Shown here: positions 1 to 5,500 of the stretch, piece by piece
Layout: every line of letters begins with the position of its first letter
How positions within the stretch are numbered: position 1 is the stretch's first letter
Position numbers and translations under genes: made by a program
NCBI GenBank assembly: GCA_029779995.1
Contig: JAKOZM010000532.1
Span: 1 to 8,172, forward strand
Reading direction: 5' to 3'
Length of the DNA stretch: 8,172 nt
Source of the DNA: Actinomycetes bacterium
GTDB taxonomy: Bacteria; Actinomycetota; Actinomycetes; S36-B12; UBA10799
The notes under the pieces: generated by a model
What the model saw: the letters and a program-made list of their open reading frames with translations, nothing else
Databases searched by the model: none
Told to the model about the DNA's origin: nothing

Positions 1-2
1 AT

Positions 3-320
3 GCCGACGTCGCAGACACTGCTGACGCCGTCCCGGCACTAGCGGGGCAACTGCTTAGCAGCGGCGAACTGCCCGACACCGTCGTTCACCTCGACAGCCC
101 GATCTTCCCGGGCATGGTCAACGCCCTCGACAATGCCCTCAGCGGGACGAGGCACTGCCCGCACCGGGTGGCGACCCTGGACGGCGACGACCTCGAATGG
201 GTCCTCGACGAAGGTCGACGCGTCACCAAGGTCGTCCAAGCCCGCAAACTCAGCTCCGCCCACGATGTCTCCACGGCTCTGCGCGCAGAGCTGAGCCCAG
301 CACGCGAGCAACTGAGATGA
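3..320 (+). CDS. C-terminal fragment of an unidentified protein, possibly TniB/TnsC-like
   Basis: The reading frame is already open at the window edge and ends with TGA at 318-320, leaving the last 105 residues of a longer protein. Third codon positions are mostly G or C, as in the tniQ gene downstream, so the frame looks truly coding. The fragment is acidic and soluble and contains PIFPGMVNALDNAL, LDGDDLEWVLDEG and a basic RRVTKVVQARKL stretch. No catalytic motif falls within it. Its stop overlaps the start of the next small ORF by ATGA. In actinobacterial tniA-tniB-tniQ operons the gene before tniQ is usually the AAA+ transposition ATPase, so this may be its C-terminus. That identification rests only on position, because the Walker motifs would lie outside the window. 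It could equally be an unrelated cargo gene. Confidence 0.7.
   Translation, partial: ADVADTADAVPALAGQLLSSGELPDTVVHLDSPIFPGMVNALDNALSGTRHCPHRVATLDGDDLEWVLDEGRRVTKVVQARKLSSAHDVSTALRAELSPAREQLR
276..291. repeat. 16-bp perfect palindrome
   Basis: GCTCTGCGCGCAGAGC is identical to its own reverse complement. It sits inside the last codons of the left-edge gene, about 25 bases before that gene's stop. It could be an operator for the following genes or chance in a G/C-rich region. No partner copy was found in the window. Confidence 0.45.
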
Positions 321-451
321 GACGTCACGTCGCGGCCCGTAGGCTGCCTATCGACGCCCACCCTTGCGAGGGACCGGGAAGTGACCCCCAGGATCTCCTG
401 CCGGACGACAGTGCCTGGGGGTCGCGCCCACCACCCCCAGACACGCCATGA
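317..451 (+). CDS. Possible 44-residue coupled small ORF ahead of tniQ
   Basis: This short frame begins with ATG at 317-319, overlapping the previous gene's TGA by four bases (ATGA). It ends with TGA at 449-451, overlapping the tniQ ATG in the same way. It encodes 44 residues: a basic start (MRRHVAARRLPI), an acidic middle, and a proline-rich end (SRPPPPDTP). It shows no recognised domain and no membrane segment. Neither its own start nor the tniQ start has a clear Shine-Dalgarno sequence, so ribosomes arriving from upstream could terminate and restart at each junction. The peptide may matter less than the act of translating it, because translation would open the hairpin at 381-425. It may also be a non-coding leader that happens to be open. 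Overlap at both ends is the main support. Confidence 0.4.
   Translation: MRRHVAARRLPIDAHPCEGPGSDPQDLLPDDSAWGSRPPPPDTP
381..425 (+). promoter_or_regulatory. Strong hairpin in the tniQ leader
   Basis: GACCCCCAGG at 383-392 is the exact reverse complement of CCTGGGGGTC at 414-423, with a 21-base loop. One G-T wobble (382/424) and one G-C pair (381/425) extend the stem to 12 pairs. The structure ends about 22 bases before the tniQ ATG at 448, with no T-run behind it. It could slow or attenuate transcription, or shape translational coupling between the small ORF and tniQ. The inverted repeat is seen directly; the regulatory role is inferred. Confidence 0.6.
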
Positions 452-2097
452 CCGCGGCCCTGCCCGTGTCGGTGACACCCCGCCCGGGTGAGTCGATCGA
501 GTCCTGGCTCGAGCACCTCGCCGACGCCAACGGCCTGACCACCGCCCAACTCCTCAACGCCACCGGTCGTGGACGCGCCGGCAACCGTTACCTCACCCTC
601 GCCCCCTCACCACAGACGATCACTCGGCTCGCTGCTCTCGCCCGCGTCGACGAACAGGACGTGTATGCCGCCACCCTCGCCGCGTTCGACGGCACCGCCC
701 TCGACCTCACCGGCCTCGACCCAGCCGACCGGCACTCCTACCGGCAGGTCTCCGCCCGCGGCTGGGCACCCGCCCACGGCACCCAGATCTGCCCCACCTG
801 CCTCGCCGAGACCGGCGCATGGCAGACCGCGTGGCGGCTCCTGACGGTCACCGCCTGCACCCGCCACGGTGACCTGCTCGTCGCCGAATGCCGCGCCTGC
901 CAACGACCATTCCGCGACCAACGGCATTCGCACCTCCGCCGCGTCGGGGGGAGCCTGGTGTGCGGGAACCCGCTCGGCGACGGACCCACACGCCAGTGCC
1001 CACACGACCTCACGACCATCGCGACCAGCCCCGCAGACGAGGCTGTCATGTTGACGCAGCGGCGGGTCGACGCAGCCCTCGACGGCCACGACATCGAGGT
1101 CCTCGGACAGCCCGCCAGCCCCGCGGCCTACCTGACCGACCTACGGCACCTGACCACCCTGATGCTCCACCTCGCCGGCCAACCCGGCGCCACCGACCTC
1201 GCCCACTGGCCCGCAACCCTCGCCCACGAGGCGGACCAGCGGACCGGCGACCGCGGCCCACGGTGGGGCCTCCGACCACCCGACGACCCCGGTGTCCGCG
1301 GTGCCGCCCTGGCCACCGCCGACGCGATCCTGGCCGCCCCCGACGTCGACGCCGCCGCGGCCGCGTTGACGCCGTGGACCGAGCTCCCCCCGACCACCCC
1401 GGACGGGCCCCTCGGCTGGCTCGCCGACCACACGGTCATGACCCCCACCCTGACCCGGCTCGTCATGGCGGCCCGCGCCCCGCACCGGCGCCTGTCCCAC
1501 CACCTCGACACCCACCCAGGAGCGCGTATGCCGATCAACCTGCCCGTCATCCCCCAGGTCATCCCGCACGCCCAGTACCTCGAACACCTGCAAGGCGCGT
1601 TCGACTCCAGCGAAGACACCGTCCGGGCCTTCGCATCCCTGTCGCTTGCTCGTCTGCACCCGGACGTCACGACGTGGAAGGCCGCCGCCGAAGCGCTCAA
1701 CATGCCCGGGCCGATGGGTGTTCGCCTGGCCCGCGCCTGCTCGGCCACGATGCTCGTCAGCCCGGACGAGTGGGAAGCCCGGATCTGGCGGGCCGCCGAG
1801 GAGACGCGTCGGCGGGACTACCGAGCCACCGAAGCCAAGATCGAGCACCGGCTCTACATGAGCCGCTGGTTCAACGAGTGGGCCCGACAGTTCCGCCCCG
1901 GCACCCACTACAGCAGCGTCGGCTACGGCCTGACCTGGCAATGGGTCAACGTCGCCCACGCCCACCTCGACCTCTCACCCGCCTGGCGCGGGAAAAAGCC
2001 CACCGCCAAAGACCGCGCCCACTACCGCCAGTTCGCCGACTCCCTCGACGAGGACCAGCAGTTCGAGCTCGCCTACGCCCTCCACAAGCGAGCCTGA
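448..2097 (+). CDS. tniQ: TniQ-family transposition target-selection protein
   Basis: The gene encodes 549 residues. The N-terminus has the family pattern of a short basic/proline stretch followed by PGESIESWLEHLADANGL (residues 13-30). A zinc-binding cluster follows: CPTC at 115-118, CTRH at 137-140, CRAC at 148-151, then C172, C184 and H186. Residues 408-432 (TTWKAAAEALNMPGP onward) look like a helix-turn-helix, and the C-terminus is helical and basic. TniQ/TnsD proteins bind a DNA target or recruit the transposition ATPase to it. At 549 residues it is closer to TnsD size than to the short TniQ of Cas-associated transposons, which hints at direct site recognition. The ATG at 448 is chosen because the PGES motif follows at once and the ATG overlaps the preceding TGA. 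No ribosome-binding site precedes it. The gene is much richer in G/C than those downstream. No DDE transposase is visible in the window. Confidence 0.88.
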   Translation: MTAALPVSVTPRPGESIESWLEHLADANGLTTAQLLNATGRGRAGNRYLTLAPSPQTITRLAALARVDEQDVYAATLAAFDGTALDLTGLDPADRHSYRQVSARGWAPAHGTQICPTCLAETGAWQTAWRLLTVTACTRHGDLLVAECRACQRPFRDQRHSHLRRVGGSLVCGNPLGDGPTRQCPHDLTTIATSPADEAVMLTQRRVDAALDGHDIEVLGQPASPAAYLTDLRHLTTLMLHLAGQPGATDLAHWPATLAHEADQRTGDRGPRWGLRPPDDPGVRGAALATADAILAAPDVDAAAAALTPWTELPPTTPDGPLGWLADHTVMTPTLTRLVMAARAPHRRLSHHLDTHPGARMPINLPVIPQVIPHAQYLEHLQGAFDSSEDTVRAFASLSLARLHPDVTTWKAAAEALNMPGPMGVRLARACSATMLVSPDEWEARIWRAAEETRRRDYRATEAKIEHRLYMSRWFNEWARQFRPGTHYSSVGYGLTWQWVNVAHAHLDLSPAWRGKKPTAKDRAHYRQFADSLDEDQQFELAYALHKRA

Positions 2098-2119
2098 CCC
2101 ACGCAGCGCGCGCCGAGCG

Positions 2120-2187
2120 GAGACAGCCTACATCTCTCGTGAAGTATCATCACATCACTTGCGCTTTGCGTGAACGTCGTCCACACT
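2120..2187 (+). promoter_or_regulatory. Candidate promoter region for the parA operon
   Basis: The 136-base gap between tniQ and parA is the least G/C-rich short stretch here. TATCAT at 2145-2150 matches five of six bases of a -10 box, with GAGACA at 2120-2125 as a weak -35 at a long 19-base spacing. An alternative pair is TTGCGC at 2159-2164 and CACACT at 2182-2187 with a 17-base spacer. GTCCTG occurs twice, at 2190-2195 and 2215-2220, and ACACT/AGTGT form an inverted pair at 2183-2187 and 2209-2213. These could be operator pieces for the helix-turn-helix ParA. All matches are weak. Confidence 0.3.
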
Positions 2188-2233
2188 AGGTCCTGTCGCT
2201 GTGATCAGAGTGTTGTCCTGGAGGTGTGGAGTG

Positions 2234-3283
2234 ATGGAGCACCCCGAACTGGTCGGTGTCTACGAGATCGCAGAGATGGCGCGAGTGAGCAGGACGGTCG
2301 TGTCCAACTGGCGTGTACGGGATCCGCGGTTTCCGGAGCCAGCAGTCGAACTGCGAAGTGGTCCGGTCTACCGGGCAAACCAGATAGAGCGGTACCTCAA
2401 GCGAAGGAGCAAGCTAGTGGCGGCGAACGTCATCTCGACCATCAACCTGAAGGGGGGCGTCGGCAAGACCACGACGACTGCGGCCCTGGCGGAGTTCCTG
2501 TCGGCCGAGTTTGGCAAGAAGGTTTTGGTCATCGACCTGGACCCTCAGACCAACCTGACTACGGTCCTGATCGGCGAGAAGAAGTGGCAGAGGCTCAACG
2601 GAGATGGTCACACGTTGGCGACGCTCTTTACCGACGCGCTCAAGCCGGACGGTGAGGCTCCCGAGTTCGATCTGGCGGCGACTTTGCAGAAGGGGGTGAG
2701 TCCGGTTGCGGACGTCCGCAGCGTCGACCTGCTCCCCTCGTCGCTGGACCTGATCGACGTCCAGGACCGGTTGGGCACCATGTCGACCGGGCGGTTCTTC
2801 TCGAACAACCCCACTGACCTTCTGAGGAAGGCGATCAAGCCGATCCTGAACGATTACGACTTCGTTCTGGTCGACTGCCCGCCCAACCTCGGCATTGTGA
2901 CCCTCAACGGCCTGCGCATCTCTGGCGGCTACGTCATCCCCACGATTCCCGACGTGCTGTCGACGTACGGCATTCCCCAGATCCAGAAGCGTGTCGGCGA
3001 GTTCGCCGAGGGGATCGGGCAAGACATCGAAGAGATCGGCGTCATCGTCTCGAAGTACCGCGCCGCCTCCACCGTGCACCAGACGACCGTTGCTCGGCTT
3101 GAGAGCGACCCCAACCTCCCCGACGTCTTCGAGAGCGTCATTCCCGAGGGCAACGACGTCGCCGCCGCCGCCGAGTTTGTCAAGTCTCAGACCCTGCGGC
3201 AGAAGTACGGCTACTCGGGACGCTTCAACGACTTCAGGGCCCTGACCGAGGAGTTCATCGACATGGTGGAGAGCAAGCTGTGA
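2234..3283 (+). CDS. parA: ParA-family ATPase with N-terminal helix-turn-helix
   Basis: The protein has 349 residues. Residues 7-57 form an AlpA/MerR-like DNA-binding domain: helix-turn-helix around VYEIAEMARVSRTVVSNWRV, then the GPVYRANQIERYL wing-and-helix pattern. From residue 66 it is a deviant-Walker ATPase: Walker A KGGVGKTT at 73-80 with signature lysine K73 and catalytic lysine K78, Walker A' VLVIDLDPQTN at 97-107, and Walker B FVLVDCPP at 210-217. Such ATPases dimerise on ATP, bind DNA non-specifically and position plasmids, chromosomes or protein cargo. An N-terminal helix-turn-helix, as in P1-type ParA, commonly represses its own operon. GGAGG at 2220-2224 serves the ATG at 2234 (9-base spacing); GTG at 2231 is nearly as good. 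No ParB follows. Its stop overlaps the next gene's GTG by four bases. A second start may exist at 2417. Confidence 0.92.
   Translation: MEHPELVGVYEIAEMARVSRTVVSNWRVRDPRFPEPAVELRSGPVYRANQIERYLKRRSKLVAANVISTINLKGGVGKTTTTAALAEFLSAEFGKKVLVIDLDPQTNLTTVLIGEKKWQRLNGDGHTLATLFTDALKPDGEAPEFDLAATLQKGVSPVADVRSVDLLPSSLDLIDVQDRLGTMSTGRFFSNNPTDLLRKAIKPILNDYDFVLVDCPPNLGIVTLNGLRISGGYVIPTIPDVLSTYGIPQIQKRVGEFAEGIGQDIEEIGVIVSKYRAASTVHQTTVARLESDPNLPDVFESVIPEGNDVAAAAEFVKSQTLRQKYGYSGRFNDFRALTEEFIDMVESKL
2403..2419 (+). promoter_or_regulatory. Internal ribosome-binding site and GTG start within parA
   Basis: GAAGGAG at 2403-2409 is a near-ideal Shine-Dalgarno sequence. It lies seven bases before GTG at 2417-2419, in frame at residue 62 of the long protein. 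A product starting there would have 288 residues and begin MAANVISTINLKGGVGKTT, the usual beginning of a stand-alone ParA/Soj protein. It would lack the DNA-binding domain. The motif and spacing are visible; use of the start is inferred. Confidence 0.5.
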
Positions 3284-3768
3284 CTGACTCAAAGGAGGCT
3301 CGGCCCGATGCCCCAGGCGGGCCGAACCAGGCTGATCTCCAAGCCCTCGTCGACGCCATCGGTGCGCTCTCCACACGCGACCCCCAGTTGGCCGGCCAAC
3401 TCGCCAGGCTGGTCGCCGCCATCGCAACTGAGGCAGGGCGCGGGCCACGTCTGGCCAACGCGCTCACCAAGGCGCTGCGGGAACCAGCATCTGTCGGGCG
3501 CGAGTCTCGGCCCGCTAGCCCGAGGTCGAGCAACCGGCGCAACGCCGGACCATTCGATCCATTCACGGTCCACGCGGAAGGCGGAAAGACACTCCTCAGG
3601 CAACAGTTGACGAGTCTCTCCCTGGATCAGCTGCGCGACATCGTCGCCGAGCACGGCATGGACAACGACCGCTTGGCCATGAAGTGGAAGGACCCTCAAC
3701 GGGTCATCGATCGCATCGTCGAACGAGTCAACTCCCGGTCCGAGAAGGGCTCGGCCTTCCGGGCCTGA
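3280..3768 (+). CDS. ParA-partner candidate with C-terminal SAP/Rho-N-like motif
   Basis: The protein has 162 residues. The start is GTG at 3280, overlapping the parA stop (GTGA), with GGAGAG at 3268-3273 six bases upstream. Residues 17-70 are predicted helices (LQALVDAIGALSTRDPQLA and on). Residues 68-90 are a basic, disordered-looking linker. FDPF at 92-95 opens the C-terminal part, and residues 107-150 (LTSLSLDQLRDIVAEHGMD, then DRLAMKWKDPQRVIDRIV) follow the two-helix hydrophobic pattern of SAP or Rho-N-terminal-like nucleic-acid-binding motifs. I recall similar FDPF...LRDIVAEHGMD proteins in actinobacteria but no assigned function. Coupling to parA suggests a direct partner, perhaps the DNA- or cargo-binding adaptor that ParB supplies elsewhere. 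The ORF is secure and the role is inferred. Confidence 0.85.
   Translation: MTDSKEARPDAPGGPNQADLQALVDAIGALSTRDPQLAGQLARLVAAIATEAGRGPRLANALTKALREPASVGRESRPASPRSSNRRNAGPFDPFTVHAEGGKTLLRQQLTSLSLDQLRDIVAEHGMDNDRLAMKWKDPQRVIDRIVERVNSRSEKGSAFRA
3386..3401. repeat. 16-bp perfect palindrome just downstream of parA
   Basis: AGTTGGCCGGCCAACT is a perfect 16-bp palindrome inside the coding region of the ParA-partner gene. Canonical chromosomal parS sites are also 16-bp palindromes, though with a different sequence. Fourteen of its bases plus neighbours (TGGCCGGCCAACTC, 3389-3402) recur at 5139-5152. It is a candidate binding site for one of the module's proteins, but could be chance in G/C-rich coding DNA. 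Confidence 0.45.
3734..3763 (+). terminator. Nested hairpin at the end of the SAP-like gene
   Basis: CCCGG at 3734-3738 pairs with CCGGG at 3759-3763. Inside it CCGAG at 3740-3744 pairs with CTCGG at 3750-3754 around an AAGGG loop. A competing AAGG/CCTT pairing is also possible. It overlaps the last codons and has no T-run, so it may only partly terminate or attenuate before the 536-residue gene. Confidence 0.25.
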
Positions 3769-3778
3769 GTTCCCGCCA

Positions 3779-3791
3779 CGGTTAGGAACCG
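3779..3791 (+). promoter_or_regulatory. Small hairpin over the ribosome-binding site of the 536-residue gene
   Basis: CGGTT at 3779-3783 and AACCG at 3787-3791 are exact inverted copies around AGG. The presumed Shine-Dalgarno AGGA (3784-3787), seven bases before the ATG at 3795, lies in the loop and stem. A fold here could limit initiation of the downstream protein. The stem is only five pairs, so the effect may be slight. Confidence 0.3.
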
Positions 3792-3794
3792 AGC

Positions 3795-5405
3795 ATGAGC
3801 GTGCTTTACCGAGCCCTCTGGTCCGACGAGAGTCAAAAGGACCCTGGTGGCTTCATCGACAAGGCCCGGGCCAAGTTCACAGCCTGGGCGATGGAAGATC
3901 TGGAGGCTGAGCCGCTTCCCGACGGCACGGCTGAAGTGAGTCTCCCGCAGGACCGAGCCCGTTTGATCGACATCCGCAGCGTCGACGGGGAAGGCAGCGC
4001 TGGAAGCGCCGGACTTGAGTGCGTGACTCGTGACTCGACAACAGACGGTGACACCAGCGGGACCGTTTGGACCACCGTGATGCGGGTGGTCGCCAACGAG
4101 GCCGGCATCAACGTCTGGATCGAAAACCAGGTCGAGACTGAGGACGTCGCCCTACGCGTACAGGTGGGTCGCCCACGCATGGTCGACGACCTGCTGAGCC
4201 TCCCCGGTAAGCCACACCTCGCCGGCTCGGGACTGTTCATCGACGTCCAGCCGATCACGGCCGATCAAGTCCGCGTGCTCATCGATCACCTCCAGTCGGC
4301 CAGCCGCAGCCTGCCCGTCATCGTGTGCAGCGAACCTGGCGGCGAGCACGACGGACGGTGGCAGATCCGTGCCGAGCGGATCGCCAGGCGTGCAGGCGGA
4401 ATCGCCAACGTATTCACGCTCGGCTCAGACGCCGTGACCGCGTTGCGGCGAGAGATCGGCCCACTCGCTGTCTGGGGTGGAGGGGTTCGTACCTACATGC
4501 CAGGCCCGGTCAGCGACCCCTCGGACGGGTGGCGGCACCGCTACATCCTCGGCCACCTCATGGCATCTCGTGAGGACTCCATGATTGACCGCATCGTTTA
4601 CGGGGTCGCTCAAGCATCCACGCGCCGCCGCGTGCCGGATGCTTTCTCGAGATTCACCACCAACTCCCCGACCGCGGAAGCTGGTGCCGCATCCCAGGTC
4701 GTGTCAGAGGTTGAGATGGCGACCGAGCGCGCCTCGTGGGAGGCGGCGCTTGAGGATCAGGTCGCTGAGACCAACGAAGCCGAGCGGGAACTGAACCAGA
4801 AGTTGGGTCACCTCGACAGGATCCGGGCAACCCTCGAGGAGCAAGGGCTCCACAACCTGTTCTGGGGAACACTGCACGAGACGGGCGGGGACGTTCCTGA
4901 CGAGGTTCAAGACACCTCTGAAGCCGTGATGGCCGCGCAGATGTACCTGACGGAGCGGGTCGTGGTCCACGATGAGGCGGCGAGGGACCTGGATGGCATC
5001 GACACCTGCCCGCAGGCCTACTCGTGGGGAAACAAGGCTTGGCGTGGGTTCAGGGCGATGGCTGCATACGCTGAGTCCCGAGCCGCTGGCTTCCGTGGGG
5101 GCTTCTGGGATTGGTGCCGGGAGGGTGGGCCCTTTGCGTGGCCGGCCAACTCCAAGCACCTGTCGATGACGGAGTCCGAAACGGTGCAGAACAACGACAA
5201 GCTCCGCCGCTGTCGCGTGCTGCCCGTTTCGGCCGAAGTGGACGCCAGCGGCGCGGTCACCATGCTGAGCCACCTCAAAATCGCCGAAGGCGGAGGGGAC
5301 CTTGCCCCCAGGATCTACTTCTACGACGACACCGGCGGCAGCACGGGCAAGGTACACGTGGGATTTGTCGGGCCCCACTACCTGATGCCCAACACCAAGT
5401 CGTAA
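3795..5405 (+). CDS. 536-residue protein of unknown function with VRTYMPG motif and coiled coil
   Basis: Start ATG at 3795 has AGGA seven bases upstream. Several regions can be seen. Residues 1-125 begin MSVLYRALWSDES and resemble a beta-rich domain (WTTVMRVV, INVWIENQV). Residues 126-240 look alpha/beta, with GLFIDVQPITADQVRVLIDH, RSLPVIVCSE and, after AVWGGG, VRTYMPG at 231-237. A linker at 271-300 is followed by a charged coiled coil at about 300-350. Residues 405-450 are rich in Trp and Phe. The C-terminus at 453-534 runs HLSMTESE, then MLSHLKIAEGG, LAPRIYFYDD and VHVGFVGPHYL. I recall related proteins with GAVRLYWPG-like and VGYIGPH-like motifs in uncharacterised, often defence-associated bacterial loci, but no proven activity. 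The H493, R506, H521 and H528 positions are possible functional residues. No signal peptide or membrane segment is seen. It shares its strand with parA and the SAP-like gene and starts 26 bases after the latter. Confidence 0.9.
   Translation: MSVLYRALWSDESQKDPGGFIDKARAKFTAWAMEDLEAEPLPDGTAEVSLPQDRARLIDIRSVDGEGSAGSAGLECVTRDSTTDGDTSGTVWTTVMRVVANEAGINVWIENQVETEDVALRVQVGRPRMVDDLLSLPGKPHLAGSGLFIDVQPITADQVRVLIDHLQSASRSLPVIVCSEPGGEHDGRWQIRAERIARRAGGIANVFTLGSDAVTALRREIGPLAVWGGGVRTYMPGPVSDPSDGWRHRYILGHLMASREDSMIDRIVYGVAQASTRRRVPDAFSRFTTNSPTAEAGAASQVVSEVEMATERASWEAALEDQVAETNEAERELNQKLGHLDRIRATLEEQGLHNLFWGTLHETGGDVPDEVQDTSEAVMAAQMYLTERVVVHDEAARDLDGIDTCPQAYSWGNKAWRGFRAMAAYAESRAAGFRGGFWDWCREGGPFAWPANSKHLSMTESETVQNNDKLRRCRVLPVSAEVDASGAVTMLSHLKIAEGGGDLAPRIYFYDDTGGSTGKVHVGFVGPHYLMPNTKS
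4612..4644 (+). repeat. Long bulged hairpin inside the 536-residue gene
   Basis: AAGCATCC at 4612-4619 pairs with GGATGCTT at 4637-4644. Adjacent ACGCG at 4620-4624 pairs with CGCGT at 4629-4633 around a CCGC loop, and GCC at 4634-4636 bulges. That makes 13 pairs in 33 bases of coding DNA. The hairpin lies in the linker between the VRTYMPG region and the coiled coil and encodes about residues 273-284, including an RRR run. Confidence 0.6.
5139..5152. repeat. Second copy of the GGCCGGCC-centred motif
   Basis: TGGCCGGCCAACTC is identical to 3389-3402, the core and right arm of the 16-bp palindrome in the SAP-like gene. Only the central ten bases (5139-5148) are palindromic here. A shorter GCCGGCCAAC also occurs in tniQ at 1174-1183. 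The motif suits G/C-rich codon use (encoding Ala-Asn or Gly-Gln), so chance is a real alternative. Confidence 0.35.
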
Positions 5406-5425
5406 GGCCACGAGCCGAGCACATG

Positions 5426-5450
5426 CACCACCCCGACGTTCGGAGTGGTG
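5426..5450 (+). terminator. Hairpin after the 536-residue gene, likely terminator
   Basis: CACCAC at 5426-5431 pairs with GTGGTG at 5445-5450, and CCGA at 5433-5436 pairs with TCGG at 5440-5443, with one C-A mismatch between and a CGT loop. It begins 21 bases after the stop codon. There is no T-run, as is common for actinobacterial terminators. The rest of the 95-base gap to 5501 shows no clear promoter. Confidence 0.5.
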
Positions 5451-5500
5451 TCTCCTGCTGCCGGGAACGACGCGGTACAACGGAGTGCGGTGCTCACGGA

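Noticed and set aside
1174..1183. GCCGGCCAAC in tniQ as a third copy of the palindrome core
   Set aside because: Only ten bases match and the symmetry is incomplete. It fits ordinary Ala-Gly-Gln-type codons in G/C-rich genes.
2142..2160. AAGT/ACTT inverted pair and ATCATCACATCAC near-repeat upstream of parA, as iterons
   Set aside because: The arms are only four bases and the near-repeats are irregular, so they do not support an origin or a ParA operator by themselves.
888..2189. A long second open frame (433 codons) on the plus strand across tniQ
   Set aside because: It is extremely rich in Arg and Pro with no domain pattern, as expected for a shadow frame in very G/C-rich DNA. TniQ with its zinc cluster explains the region.
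2414..3448. A 344-codon minus-strand frame antisense to parA
   Set aside because: It mirrors the ParA coding frame, and the Walker motifs on the plus strand are unmistakable. The antisense product shows no domain.
3291..3610. Strong AAAGGAGG at 3291-3298 followed by ATG 3308 and a 100-codon frame
   Set aside because: The frame is out of phase with the SAP-like gene and has a Ser/Pro/Arg-rich shadow composition. The Shine-Dalgarno match is striking but probably falls by chance on Lys-Glu codons.
385..5316. CCCCCAGGATCT repeated at 385-396 and 5305-5316
   Set aside because: A shared 12-mer is expected by chance a few times in 8 kb, and the two contexts have nothing else in common.
5423..5500. 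ATG 5423 as the start of the 340-residue protein
   Set aside because: It has no ribosome-binding site, lies at the base of a strong hairpin, and would add a Cys/Arg-rich stretch unlike the rest of the protein.
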